A stretch of 36,160 nucleotides of DNA from JBDKTH01 sp964558295 (GCA_964558295.1 CAZLDQ010000029.1:1-36160); one strand, 5' to 3'; positions 16,324 to 24,754 are shown, counted from the stretch's first letter. Numbers and translations are program-made. The notes: generated by a model from the letters alone, not told the origin.

Positions 16324-17663
16324 CCAATCCAACCGAACAACAGTCTCCCTCCCGCGTCGCCATCATCGGCGGCGGTCTGGCTGGATTGGCGGCGGCCGTA
16401 GCGGCGGTCAACGCGGGACTGCGGGTCGAATTGTTCGAGGCGAAACGCCGGCTTGGCGGGCGGGCGGGGTCGTTTTACGACGTGCAGTCGGGCGAACTGA
16501 TCGACTATTGCCAGCATGTCTCCATGGGTTGCTGCACCGCGCTGGCTGACTTCTGCCAGCAAACGGGGATTGCCAATTACTTCCGTCGCGATAAGCGACT
16601 CACGTTCATTGGGCCCGACTCTCGCCACTACCGTTTTGTCGCTACCGGTTGGCTGCCGGCTCCATTGCACTTACTTCCTGGCTTGATGCGGCTTGGCTAT
16701 CTTCGGTTGGCCGAGCGGGTCCGGATTATCCAAACCATGCGCCGACTGGTGAGCTTGCCTGCGGAGGATGGGCTTGACGCGCAAACGGTCGAGGGATGGC
16801 TGCGCGAGCAGGGGGAGTCGGAGCAGGCGATCCGCCGGTTTTGGGGCGTCGTCTTGGTCAGTGCGTTGGGCGACAGACTTGATCGGGCGTCGCTGGGTGC
16901 TGCCCAAAAGGTCTTTGCCGACGGCTTCATGAGTTCCCGCCACGCTTACGAACTGGTTGTTCCACGGGTCCCCCTCGGTGAGATTTACGATCGCCGACTG
17001 GCCGCCTGGCTGGCCTCGCGAAACGTTCCCGTGCATCTTGGTACTCGGATTCGAGGATTGGAAGGGGATGACGGTCGGATGACCAAGCTCATGCTGGCCG
17101 ACGGCACGTGTCGGGAGTTCGACTACTTCGTTGTGGCTGTCCCCTGGCATCAGGTGAGAGCACTTTTTTCGGAGTCGGCGTTGAAGCGTCTGCCGGCCCT
17201 CGAACCTGTGGACCAGATCCAGGCGTCGCCGATCACGGGCGTCCATCTCTGGTTTGACCGCCCGATCCTAACGTTGCCACATGCCGTGCTCATCGACCGC
17301 TTGAGCCAATGGGTGTTTCGCCAGGATGAAGCGGGACGGCATTGCCAGGTGGTGATCAGTGCGTCGCAAGAGCTCAAGGGGCGCGACCGTCGGGCGGTGG
17401 TTCAGCAAGTCGGCGAAGAATTGGCCGCGATCTGGCCTGCTGCCCGCGGTGCCCAACTGCTTCATTGGCGCATGGTGACCCAACCGCATGCTGTTTTCTC
17501 GGTTCGGCCGGGATTGGACCGTGTGCGGCCTGTCCAGGAGACTTCGATTGCCAACCTTTTCTTGGCCGGCGACTGGACCGCGACCGGTTGGCCGGCAACG
17601 ATGGAAGGGGCCGTGCGCAGCGGCTACCTGGCGATTGAGTCGTTGCTCGACCGGATGCGGTAG
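16320..17663 (+). CDS. hpnE: Hydroxysqualene dehydroxylase HpnE
   Basis: A 447-residue FAD-dependent amine-oxidase-family protein that converts hydroxysqualene to squalene. The dinucleotide-binding motif IIGGGLAGLAAAVAA is at 15-29, Glu40 follows, then RRLGGRAGSFYD. The C-terminal FAD motif is LFLAGDWTATGWPATMEGAVRSGYLA. SVRPGLDRVRP and YCQHVSMGCC are HpnE-like. It is the last gene of the hpn unit and is coupled to the toxin by an ATGA overlap. No squalene-hopene cyclase gene is adjacent. Confidence 0.92.
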   Translation: MTNPTEQQSPSRVAIIGGGLAGLAAAVAAVNAGLRVELFEAKRRLGGRAGSFYDVQSGELIDYCQHVSMGCCTALADFCQQTGIANYFRRDKRLTFIGPDSRHYRFVATGWLPAPLHLLPGLMRLGYLRLAERVRIIQTMRRLVSLPAEDGLDAQTVEGWLREQGESEQAIRRFWGVVLVSALGDRLDRASLGAAQKVFADGFMSSRHAYELVVPRVPLGEIYDRRLAAWLASRNVPVHLGTRIRGLEGDDGRMTKLMLADGTCREFDYFVVAVPWHQVRALFSESALKRLPALEPVDQIQASPITGVHLWFDRPILTLPHAVLIDRLSQWVFRQDEAGRHCQVVISASQELKGRDRRAVVQQVGEELAAIWPAARGAQLLHWRMVTQPHAVFSVRPGLDRVRPVQETSIANLFLAGDWTATGWPATMEGAVRSGYLAIESLLDRMR

Positions 17664-17727
17664 ACGGCGTGCCCGTGCAGGGGCCCCCTCTTGCTTCTCC
17701 GGGCTTCCCTGATTAGGCTCAGCTTTG

Positions 17728-20577
17728 ATGACGAAAATGAGATTTCCTGCCAGTTCCCCTCGGTTGAACGCCCACCCTCCCGGATTCGCCATGAGATGCT
17801 TGCCTTGGTTTGCCGTTTGTTGTATGTCCGTCGCCTGTGCCTCGGCTGCGGAGTTCCATGTCTCGCCGGACGGTTCGGATGAGAATCCGGCGACCGCCAC
17901 CGCACCTGTCAAGTCGCTGGAGAAGGCTCGCGATTTGGCCCGGGCCGCCCGAAAGGCGAAGCCGGAGGAGCCGATCCAGATCCTTCTTCATCCGGGCATC
18001 TACCTGGTTCGCAAGACGGTTGAGTTTAGTAAGGACGATTCAGGAACGAAGACGGCCCCGCTTACGATCAGAGCTTGGACGGACCCCAAGACTCCGAATG
18101 ACTGGCCGAAGCTTGTCGGTGGAGTCGTCGTCTCGGACTGGAAGAAGTCTGACTTTTGCCCGAAGGCAGGTTCGTTGGCCGAGGGACCGGTTTTCGAAGC
18201 GGACCTGAAGCCGCTGGGTGTCGGGGGCAAGTTCCGGCAGATCTATTTCAACGGAATACGTCAGATTTGGGCTCGTTACCCGAACTACGATCCGAAGCTG
18301 CCCTATTCCGGCGGTTGGGCGTACGTCGACGGCAAACGGTTTCCCATGTACACGGATATCGAAGGCGAACGGACCGATACGGTTGTCATGCGTGCAAAGG
18401 ATCAGCGCCATTGGTCGCGTCCGACCGACGGGGAGGTGTGCATCTTTCCTCGGTACAACTGGTGGAACCGCATCGAAAAGATCCGCCAGTTTGACCCAGC
18501 GACGCGCACCATCACGTTGGAAAAGAAGATGCTGTACGCCGCCCGGCCGGAAGATCGTTACGCCGTGTTCGGCATGAAGGAGGAACTCGACGCACCGGGC
18601 GAATGGTACCAGGATGTTGAAGGCCAGAAGCTCTACTTCCTGCCTCCTCGTGCGCTGGATGGTGCTGTAGTGACCGTGCCGACGGTCGCCACGATCTTGA
18701 GCTTCAAGAATGTGTCGAACGTTGTCGTCCGTGGGTTGGAGCTCACCTGCGCGGAGACTCAGGCCATTCAACTGGCAGACTGTGAACAGATTATCCTCGA
18801 AAAATCGCTGATCCACGATCTAGGTTATTTCTCCGGGGCCGGCGTCTCGATTCGCGGCGGCCGTCGGTGTACGGTTCGCGGCTGCGACCTTTGGAATCTC
18901 GGCGGACATGGCGTGGAAGTGTATGCCGGCGATAAGGTCAAGATGGAGAAGTGCAATCACGCCGTAGACAACTGCTACATCCACCACGTTGGCCAGTTCA
19001 ACCGGCACGGCATCGGACTGATGCTTGACAGTTGCGGTGTGACATTGTCACACAACCTGATTCATGACATGCCCCGCTGCGGTGTCTTCTATGGTGGCGT
19101 GTTGAATATGCTGGAATACAACCGGATTCGCCACTGCAACCTGGAAATGGAGGACACCGGCTGCACTTACGGCGGCGGGTGGACCAGCGGGTGGACCACG
19201 ATCCGCTACAATCATTGTACGGACAGCATCGGGTTTAATAACCACGGCAAGTTCTTTGTCTTCGCCTGGGGGATCTACCTGGATGAGGCCGGCTGCGGGT
19301 TCGACGTGTATGGCAATATCGTTGAACGTTGCCAAGTCGGCGCGATGCACCTGCACAACGCGAGGGAAAACCACATCTCGAACAACATCTTTGCGGAAAA
19401 CGGCTGCTCCGACCCGAATCCCGAGCGGTTCGGCACGACCCATCAGATTTCCTTCCAGGGGTGGAACAACGATCCGAACGGGTATTTCCTCAGGGTTCGC
19501 GAGCCGGTGATGGTAAAAGACTACAACCGGTTTGTGCAGAATCCTGAGTGGAAGAAGATGCGCGGCATGGCGGTCCCACCGAAGGAGACCATCCTGGCCG
19601 ATGGAACCGTCATGCAAGGCAACCGGGTGGAACGGAACATCTTTTATTATCCACGGCAACCCAAATCGGGGTATGTTCGCGTTGCCAACTGCAACCTTGA
19701 AGCGAACGTTTTTGACTACAATACAATCTGGAACGGCGGTAAGGAGCCGATCCGGACTGGCCTGAAGGGCTACGGAGCCGTCAAGGCCGACTTGACCGAT
19801 CGCATTCCGAACCGGCAGTTCCCCGCGGCCTCGGAGGAACTGCTCAAGCATGACGCGAACCAAACCGCGGCACAGGGCTGGTATTGGTACCATAAGCAGT
19901 TTCCCGACATGAAGTCGGAAGTCGTCACCAACGCGGAGGGCCGACGTACGCTGCGGATTGCCGCCGCACACAATCCGGAAAAGAAGTACATCAAGTACGC
20001 TTGCGTCCGATCCGAGTCTTTTGCGTTTGAGCCGGGCAAGGATTACCGTCTGACGTTCAAGCTGCTCACCAAAGACGCTTCCGGGGCAATGACCGCTCGA
20101 TTGGTCAACGAGGCGAACGGGTTTTGGTACGCATTTGGGTCGCAATCCTTCCGTCCTCAAGACGGAACGTGGACCAAGTGCCAGATCGCCTTCCACTATC
20201 CTTCCGCGGGCGAGAAGGATTACGACTCGCGGTTGGGCAAGCTGAATATCCAGTTTGAATTTCGTTCCAAGACCGGGACGGCCGAAATCGGCGACTTGGC
20301 TTTGGAAGAAGTCCGGCCGGCGTCAGAGTGGGAGGCTTGGCAGCAGGCGGGGGCGGACGTCCATTCGATCGTTGCGGACCCGATGTTTGTCGACGCGGAG
20401 CACGGCGACTTCCGCCTCAAACCGGAGTCGCCCGCTCTGAAGCAAGGGTTCAAACCGATTCCGCTGGAGAAGATCGGTCCGTATGCAGACGATGCGCGTG
20501 CCACATGGCCTATCCAAGAGGCGGAAGGCGTTCGCGAACACCCCGAATGGCTCCAGTCCGTTCCGATTAGCGATTGA
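17728..20577 (+). CDS. Secreted right-handed parallel beta-helix protein, GH141-like
   Basis: A protein of up to 949 residues. The ATG at 17791 is an alternative start that puts a signal peptide at the very N-terminus (MRCLPWFAVCCMSVACASA, cleavage before AEF). After it comes FHVSPDGSDENPATATAPVKSLEKARD, then ILLHPGIYLVRKTVEF, then FRQIYFNGIRQIWARYPN, an opening I associate with GH141 (fucosidase/xylanase) and related beta-helix enzymes. The centre (about 335-600) has beta-helix rungs with repeated G-V/I-x-N/D patterns, for example FKNVSNVVVRGLELT and VERNIFYYP. A carbohydrate-binding-like domain spans about 720-865, and the end has IVADPMFVDAEHGDFRLKPESPALKQG. The substrate is probably a plant or algal polysaccharide (inference). 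Confidence 0.75.
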   Translation: MTKMRFPASSPRLNAHPPGFAMRCLPWFAVCCMSVACASAAEFHVSPDGSDENPATATAPVKSLEKARDLARAARKAKPEEPIQILLHPGIYLVRKTVEFSKDDSGTKTAPLTIRAWTDPKTPNDWPKLVGGVVVSDWKKSDFCPKAGSLAEGPVFEADLKPLGVGGKFRQIYFNGIRQIWARYPNYDPKLPYSGGWAYVDGKRFPMYTDIEGERTDTVVMRAKDQRHWSRPTDGEVCIFPRYNWWNRIEKIRQFDPATRTITLEKKMLYAARPEDRYAVFGMKEELDAPGEWYQDVEGQKLYFLPPRALDGAVVTVPTVATILSFKNVSNVVVRGLELTCAETQAIQLADCEQIILEKSLIHDLGYFSGAGVSIRGGRRCTVRGCDLWNLGGHGVEVYAGDKVKMEKCNHAVDNCYIHHVGQFNRHGIGLMLDSCGVTLSHNLIHDMPRCGVFYGGVLNMLEYNRIRHCNLEMEDTGCTYGGGWTSGWTTIRYNHCTDSIGFNNHGKFFVFAWGIYLDEAGCGFDVYGNIVERCQVGAMHLHNARENHISNNIFAENGCSDPNPERFGTTHQISFQGWNNDPNGYFLRVREPVMVKDYNRFVQNPEWKKMRGMAVPPKETILADGTVMQGNRVERNIFYYPRQPKSGYVRVANCNLEANVFDYNTIWNGGKEPIRTGLKGYGAVKADLTDRIPNRQFPAASEELLKHDANQTAAQGWYWYHKQFPDMKSEVVTNAEGRRTLRIAAAHNPEKKYIKYACVRSESFAFEPGKDYRLTFKLLTKDASGAMTARLVNEANGFWYAFGSQSFRPQDGTWTKCQIAFHYPSAGEKDYDSRLGKLNIQFEFRSKTGTAEIGDLALEEVRPASEWEAWQQAGADVHSIVADPMFVDAEHGDFRLKPESPALKQGFKPIPLEKIGPYADDARATWPIQEAEGVREHPEWLQSVPISD

Positions 20578-20607
20578 ACAGAGGTCAGGAGTAATCCTCG
20601 CGGCGCA

Positions 20608-21522
20608 CTACCATCGCGCTGTCCTGCGTCCCCGGTACGCTGTTGTCGGCGGACTGGTGGGGGCGAACTGCAGATTCGGATTGCAGAGGTCCACGGCTGG
20701 CCAGCCTTCGTAGCTTGGCAGCGTCCAGAGTTCCGGTGAGTTGGGAGGTTGGCGGTTGATCTCCACGTTGCCCAGATCGATCCGCAAGGTCAACTGGGAC
20801 TTTGGCCAGCGGATATCGACGATCCGCGGCAAGACGAGCATCGTGAGCGGATCGCGGCGGTGCTGGCTGGTGATGGCACTGGCCACGAGTTGCCCGCGGG
20901 GGTCTAGGAGATGCTGTTCGAGCACGAAGGCCTGGGAGCCGTCGACGATTGTAACCTTGGTGGTTGGGCCGTCAGGCGTTTCACGGATCGTACGAATTTC
21001 ATAGCGATTGTTGGGCAGGGCGAAGGGGCCCTGGTGGGGCAGGGAGGGATCGAACTGGGTGATGCCCACCGCTTCGACCAGCCAGTCGGGATCGATCCCC
21101 AACACCTGGCGTGCTTGGCTCGTGGAATACAACTCGTGCCGGCAATAGTACAGCGCTTGTGGTTGATTCCGGCGGACCCAGATCCAGAACAATTCGTCGT
21201 TGCTCCCCAAGTCGAGTTCGGGGCCGGTCAGCGCCGTTTCAGCCCGCAGACGGAACCGCCGCGGGCGTTCAAAGAACACACTGGCCCGCAAGGCCGGGAA
21301 GCCGGGGCCGTTGATCGACGCTCGATGGGTCGAGAACGTTTGGATTTGCTGGCTGTTGCCGTTGACCGCCGTAATGATCTGTTCCAGACTTGGCGCCGGC
21401 GGCAGGACCGGCCGTGCGAAAAGGTCATTGGCAGGCGGTATGACCCGCGGGCAACTCGCCCCGCTGGCCGCCAACAGTACCACTCCCACGATCAGCAGCA
21501 GTCCCGCGCGATGTCCATCCAT
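20608..21522 (-). CDS. LolA-like lipoprotein, hypothetical
   Basis: A 304-residue protein with an N-terminal hydrophobic signal (LLLIVGVVLLAASGASC) ending in Cys24. The -3 residue is Gly, so the lipobox is imperfect. The remainder resembles the LolA/LolB-type half-barrel: SLEQIITAVNGNSQQIQTFST, RRFRLRAETALTGPELDLGSNDELFWIWVRR, and DGSQAFVLEQHLLDPRGQLVA. Such folds carry lipoproteins or lipids across the periplasm, but many planctomycete members are uncharacterised. The ribosome binding site is weak. Confidence 0.65.
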   Translation of the reverse strand: MDGHRAGLLLIVGVVLLAASGASCPRVIPPANDLFARPVLPPAPSLEQIITAVNGNSQQIQTFSTHRASINGPGFPALRASVFFERPRRFRLRAETALTGPELDLGSNDELFWIWVRRNQPQALYYCRHELYSTSQARQVLGIDPDWLVEAVGITQFDPSLPHQGPFALPNNRYEIRTIRETPDGPTTKVTIVDGSQAFVLEQHLLDPRGQLVASAITSQHRRDPLTMLVLPRIVDIRWPKSQLTLRIDLGNVEINRQPPNSPELWTLPSYEGWPAVDLCNPNLQFAPTSPPTTAYRGRRTARW

Positions 21523-21544
21523 GGTTACCGTCGCCGATGAGAAT

Positions 21545-21668
21545 GAGGAATGCCGGAAGAACTACGAATGTCGAAATTCAAATGATGAAGGAATGACGAA
21601 ATCCAAATGACGAAGTCTCCAAACCTTTCGGACTTCGTGCTTTGTCATTTCTTCGTCATTGGGTTTTC
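21545..21668. repeat. ATGACGAA-type intergenic inverted repeat element
   Basis: The spacer is built from repeated words AATGACGAAATCCAAATGACGAA on one side and TTTGTCATTTCTTCGTCATTGGG on the other, which are inverse to each other. The best hairpin has perfect arms ACGAAGTC (21610-21617) and GACTTCGT (21631-21638) with a 13-base loop. It lies between two minus-strand genes and may be a terminator or a mobile palindromic repeat. Confidence 0.65.
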
Positions 21669-21686
21669 GATGGTCGTCCTTCCTCC

Positions 21687-22172
21687 CTACGCGGCTTTGG
21701 CGAACAACAGCTTCGCCAACTCCTCCTGGATTGCTTGGATTCGCGGCTCGTCGGGGATTACCGTCGGCACGTGGTAGGTTACGTCGCGCCGGGGGCAGTA
21801 GAGCACGAGCACTTCGTGCCCCTGCGCGTCGGTCTCCGACTCCTCTTCACGCAACACGCGGCGGCGGACCAGCAACAAGGCCAACACATAGCGCATGTCT
21901 TGCTTGTCGGGCTGGTCGGCCAACTGCTCGAAGAAGTGGAGCATCACGTCGTTGGGCGCCCAGTGCATCCGACGGTCGTTCGGGCTGGGCATCTGCGACT
22001 TCCACCAGCCCACCGAACCTTCGGGCGGACCCTGCCAGGCCTCGGCCGCAAAATCCTTGCGCACCAGCCCGGTCGGTTCCTCAATCAGCGCGGAGTAGAA
22101 CAGTTCTCCGGGAGTGAACTCCCTCCCGGTCGCCGCGCATCGTCGCGTGCAACGTTGAAACTCGTACTCCAT
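21687..22172 (-). CDS. Conserved planctomycete hypothetical protein
   Basis: A 161-residue protein from the ATG at 22170-22172 (MEYEFQRCTRRCAATGREF); an upstream in-frame start at 22214 adds 14 residues. It opens with a short Cys-containing segment (RCTRRCAATGREFTPGELFYSALIEE) followed by a helical body (PNDVMLHFFEQLADQ, DMRYVLALLLVRRRVLR) and ends in a beta-rich tail. No enzyme motif is visible. I recall similar proteins from other planctomycetes but no function. Confidence 0.65.
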   Translation of the reverse strand: MEYEFQRCTRRCAATGREFTPGELFYSALIEEPTGLVRKDFAAEAWQGPPEGSVGWWKSQMPSPNDRRMHWAPNDVMLHFFEQLADQPDKQDMRYVLALLLVRRRVLREEESETDAQGHEVLVLYCPRRDVTYHVPTVIPDEPRIQAIQEELAKLLFAKAA

Positions 22173-22292
22173 GGAATCCCGGCGACTTACGCCGCCATCC
22201 TTAAAAGCGAGCACATTGGCTCGTTCCAGGCTATCCAGCAGGCCCGGCAGCCGGGCCGGGCTAGGGAAGAGTACTCGAAACGGGGTTCTGAC

Positions 22293-22529
22293 TCAATACG
22301 CAGTGAAGAATCGCTTGTCGGTCCCCCCGGGGGCAATCCCGATCCGCACCGGGCGCAGGCAGCGGGGGCAGTTCCCCTCGTAAGCGGTACCGGTCCGATT
22401 GATGTAAACCCGGGCGTAAGTTCCACAACAAGCAAATTGGATGCCCAAGAATCGCCGCGAACTAGCGTTGCGTTGGTTGTTGCTCCCCCCATTGGGGCTG
22501 CTGCTGAGGTCCAGGTTCTCGCCAACCAT
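22293..22529 (-). CDS. Small Cys-rich planctomycete hypothetical protein
   Basis: A 78-residue protein. After an Asn/Ser-rich start, FLGIQFACCGTYARVYINRTG leads to YEGNCPRCLRPVRIGIAPGGTDKRFFTAY. The CPRC motif plus the Cys-Cys pair suggest a small zinc-binding fold. The C-terminal stretch looks strongly conserved in form, unlike overlapping frames, which are therefore rejected. GAGGG lies about ten bases before the ATG at 22527-22529. It is followed by the 161-residue gene on the same strand. Confidence 0.65.
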   Translation of the reverse strand: MVGENLDLSSSPNGGSNNQRNASSRRFLGIQFACCGTYARVYINRTGTAYEGNCPRCLRPVRIGIAPGGTDKRFFTAY

Positions 22530-22688
22530 GGAGTAGTGACCCTCAAAAGGTGGGGTTTATCGACGTTTCGCCCACAGGTAAGAATCAGCCTACGCGAAAA
22601 GCCGATGGTAGAAAGGATCGACCAGTGCAGGCTTGCCGGTTTACCGCTTGGGGGCCCGAAATTCGCGTCATCCCGCGAACCGGCCAGC

Positions 22689-22717
22689 TTGACTGCTCCA
22701 CGATAGTTCATTAGACT
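22689..22717 (+). promoter_or_regulatory. Promoter of the leuA leader transcript
   Basis: TTGACT at 22689-22694 and TAGACT at 22712-22717 are separated by 17 bases. Transcription would start near 22724, just ahead of the leader-peptide ribosome binding site at 22737-22741. Confidence 0.6.
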
Positions 22718-22750
22718 TGGTAGACTCTGCCAGGTCAGGAGTGTTTTATT

Positions 22751-22810
22751 GTGGCACGTGTGAATTTGCTAGGCCTGATGCGATTGCCCCTAATTGGGGG
22801 AAGGTCTTAG
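22751..22810 (+). CDS. Leucine-rich leader peptide of leuA
   Basis: A 19-codon frame starts at the GTG at 22751, nine bases after AGGAG (22737-22741). It reads MARVNLLGLMRLPLIGGRS and stops at the TAG at 22808-22810. Five codons are Leu (TTG, CTA, CTG, TTG, CTA). The TAG touches the first strand of a predicted antiterminator, and a terminator follows before leuA. This is the arrangement of a ribosome-mediated leucine attenuator. A leucine-starved ribosome would stall on the Leu codons and favour the antiterminator, while a ribosome at the stop codon would mask it and favour termination. Confidence 0.75.
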   Translation: MARVNLLGLMRLPLIGGRS

Positions 22811-22853
22811 GGTTCGCACTGCCACTTCCAAAGGAATGAGCCGAATCGAACCC
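22810..22853 (+). promoter_or_regulatory. Antiterminator pairing of the leuA attenuator
   Basis: GGGTTCG (22810-22816) is the exact complement of CGAACCC (22847-22853). The second strand overlaps the left arm of the terminator (22849-22859), so the two structures exclude each other. The first strand would be covered by a ribosome resting on the leader stop codon. Confidence 0.6.
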
Positions 22854-22882
22854 CGAGGCCAACGATCGCCTTGGGGTTTTTT
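22849..22882 (+). terminator. Rho-independent terminator (attenuator) before leuA
   Basis: The left arm AACCCCGAGGC (22849-22859) pairs with GCCTTGGGGTT (22868-22878), an 11-bp stem with one G-U pair, an 8-base loop, and a six-T run at 22877-22882. It lies between the leader stop codon and leuA. Confidence 0.8.
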
Positions 22883-22912
22883 CGTTTTACCACCCGACGA
22901 GAGGATGAGGAC

Positions 22913-23008
22913 ATGTCGACGGATGTGAACCGCCGCCGGCGACTACGACCGACGAGGACTTGGTTGGCGCTTACCGCGCCGACCAGGGGTCGGCATTCGG
23001 TTGCGTAG
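22913..23008 (+). CDS. Possible 31-codon Arg-rich small frame upstream of leuA
   Basis: An ATG at 22913 follows GAGGATGAGG and opens a 31-codon frame, very rich in Arg and Thr, ending in TAG at 23006-23008, 50 bases before leuA. It lies after the attenuator hairpin. It could be a second upstream frame or chance in GC-rich sequence; there is no family resemblance. Confidence 0.25.
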   Translation: MSTDVNRRRRLRPTRTWLALTAPTRGRHSVA

Positions 23009-23058
23009 CGTCCTGCGGTTTTCGGTTTTACTCACATCCTGAAGGAACCATAGCGATC

Positions 23059-24606
23059 ATGTCCCAAGCGTCATCCCGCAAAATCGTTGTCTTTGACACC
23101 ACGCTCCGCGATGGAGAACAATCGCCGGGCTGTAGTATGAACCTGTCCGAGAAGATGGAGGTTGCCCAGATGCTCGTGGAGCTGGGCGTCGACGTCTTCG
23201 AGGCTGGGTTTCCCATCGCTTCTCCCGGCGATTTTGAGGCTGTTTCGGCCATCGCCCAGACCATTCGTGGTGCGGTCATTTGTGGTTTGGCCCGCTGCCG
23301 CACCGAGGATATCGACCGTGCCTGGGAGGCTCTCAAGCATGCCGAACAATCGCGAATTCACGTCTTTTTGGCCACCAGTCCCATCCATCGCGAATATAAG
23401 CTCCGGATGACCAAGGAGCAGATCCTTGATCGTGTCATTGAGGGGGTACGCCGGGCCAAGGGCTATTGCGAGAATATCGAATTCTCGGCCGAAGACGCGA
23501 TGCGCACCGAGATCGACTTCCTCTGTCAGGTGACGGAGGCTGCGATCGAGGCTGGGGCGACTACCGTGAATATTCCTGACACGGTTGGCTATACGACTCC
23601 GACGCACATGTTCGAGGCGATCAAGGCCCTGCGCGAGCGTGTGCCGAACATTGCCAAGGCGGTGATCAGCGTCCACTGCCACAACGACCTTGGCTTGGCA
23701 GTGGCCAACAGCCTGGCGGCTGTCGAGGCCGGGGCTGGCCAAGTCGAATGCACGATCAACGGGATCGGCGAGCGGGCGGGCAACTGCGCCTTGGAAGAGT
23801 TCGTCATGGCCTTGCGCACTCGCCACGACTACTACCGGGCCGACACCGGTATCCAGAGCCAGCGTCTGGTCCCGGCCAGCCGGCTGGTGACCGGTATCAC
23901 AGGGATGCTCGTCCAGCGCAATAAGGCGATCGTCGGGGAAAATGCCTTTGCCCATGAGGCGGGCATTCATCAGGACGGGGTGCTCAAGGAGCGTACGACC
24001 TACGAGATCATGCGCCCCGAGGATGTCGGCTTCGCCAAGACCGACCTCGTTCTCGGCAAGCACAGTGGGCGCGCCGCTTTGGCCGCGCGGGCCAAGACTC
24101 TGGGTTACCAGCTCGACAACGATCAGCTCAATAGGGTTTTTGAGCAGTTCAAAGTCCTGGCTGACAAGAAAAAGCAGATCTACGATGCCGATCTGGTTGC
24201 CCTGATTGATCAGCAGATGCGGGCTGTGACAGAGGTTTGGACCCTGGATTCCTATCAGTTGAATTGCGGGACTGGCCGCACGCCGGAGGTGACCCTTACG
24301 CTCCGGCGTGGTACGGAGGTCGCCGCGAAGACGATGGCTGCGGGCGATGGTCCGGTTGACGCCGTCTTCCTGGCCCTGCGCGAGCTGACGGGGGTCCACG
24401 TGGCCTGCAAGGATTTCCGCGTCCACAGCGTGACTGTGGGGCACGACGCCCAGGGCGAAGTGACCGTTCAGGTCGAGTACCAAGGTCAGCTCTACCGTGG
24501 TCGTGGCATCTCGACCGATAGTGTCGAGGCCAGTGCCAAAGCCTTTTTGAACGCCATCAATCGAATCATTACCGTTGGCGATGTCCAGTCAGCGGTTGCC
24601 CCATAG
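23059..24606 (+). CDS. leuA: 2-isopropylmalate synthase
   Basis: A 515-residue first enzyme of leucine synthesis; it condenses 2-ketoisovalerate and acetyl-CoA. The start at 23059 (MSQASSRKIVVFDTTLRDGEQSPG) fits the family; an upstream in-frame start at 22960 adds 33 unrelated residues. FDTTLRDGEQSPG is at 12-24 with metal ligand Asp18, VHCHND gives His206 and His208, and NGIGERAGN follows. The C-terminal part (about 370-505) is the leucine-sensing regulatory domain, so feedback inhibition is likely in addition to the attenuator at 22689-22882. Its keto-acid substrate comes from the valine branch that includes ilvD. Confidence 0.96.
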   Translation: MSQASSRKIVVFDTTLRDGEQSPGCSMNLSEKMEVAQMLVELGVDVFEAGFPIASPGDFEAVSAIAQTIRGAVICGLARCRTEDIDRAWEALKHAEQSRIHVFLATSPIHREYKLRMTKEQILDRVIEGVRRAKGYCENIEFSAEDAMRTEIDFLCQVTEAAIEAGATTVNIPDTVGYTTPTHMFEAIKALRERVPNIAKAVISVHCHNDLGLAVANSLAAVEAGAGQVECTINGIGERAGNCALEEFVMALRTRHDYYRADTGIQSQRLVPASRLVTGITGMLVQRNKAIVGENAFAHEAGIHQDGVLKERTTYEIMRPEDVGFAKTDLVLGKHSGRAALAARAKTLGYQLDNDQLNRVFEQFKVLADKKKQIYDADLVALIDQQMRAVTEVWTLDSYQLNCGTGRTPEVTLTLRRGTEVAAKTMAAGDGPVDAVFLALRELTGVHVACKDFRVHSVTVGHDAQGEVTVQVEYQGQLYRGRGISTDSVEASAKAFLNAINRIITVGDVQSAVAP

Positions 24607-24625
24607 TGGGGCTGCAAAAAAACGT

Positions 24626-24663
24626 TATAATGATTCCCGCAGCGGGCGTTGTGTCCGCTGCGG
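24626..24663 (+). promoter_or_regulatory. -10-like box and hairpin ahead of tRNA-Leu
   Basis: A perfect TATAAT lies at 24626-24631, without a good -35 at normal spacing. It is followed by a perfect 9-bp hairpin, CCGCAGCGG (24637-24645) and CCGCTGCGG (24655-24663), seven bases before the tRNA. The hairpin may end the leuA transcript or mark the tRNA 5' leader for processing. Confidence 0.4.
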
Positions 24664-24669
24664 ATCTAT

Positions 24670-24754
24670 GGCCGAGTGGCGGAATGGCAGACGCATGGGA
24701 TTTAAAATCCCAAGCCCCTAACCGGGCGTAAGGGTTCGAGTCCCTTCTCGGCTA
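24670..24754 (+). tRNA. tRNA-Leu (UAA)
   Basis: An 85-base class II tRNA. Acceptor GGCCGAG pairs with CTCGGCT (24747-24753; first pair G-U) and the discriminator is A at 24754. The D-arm has GGCGGAATGGCAGACGC. The anticodon stem TGGGA/TCCCA encloses the loop TTTAAAA, giving anticodon TAA. The long variable arm is GCCCC...GGGC and the T-arm AAGGG-TTCGAGT-CCCTT. CCA is not encoded. The 3' end serves as the integration point of the adjacent phage element. Confidence 0.93.

Noticed and set aside
22187..22711. A 174-codon minus-strand frame covering the small Cys-rich gene region
   Set aside because: It overlaps both the 78-residue gene and the leuA promoter in another frame, has shadow-like composition and no family resemblance; the 78-residue frame has the CPRC motif and a ribosome binding site.
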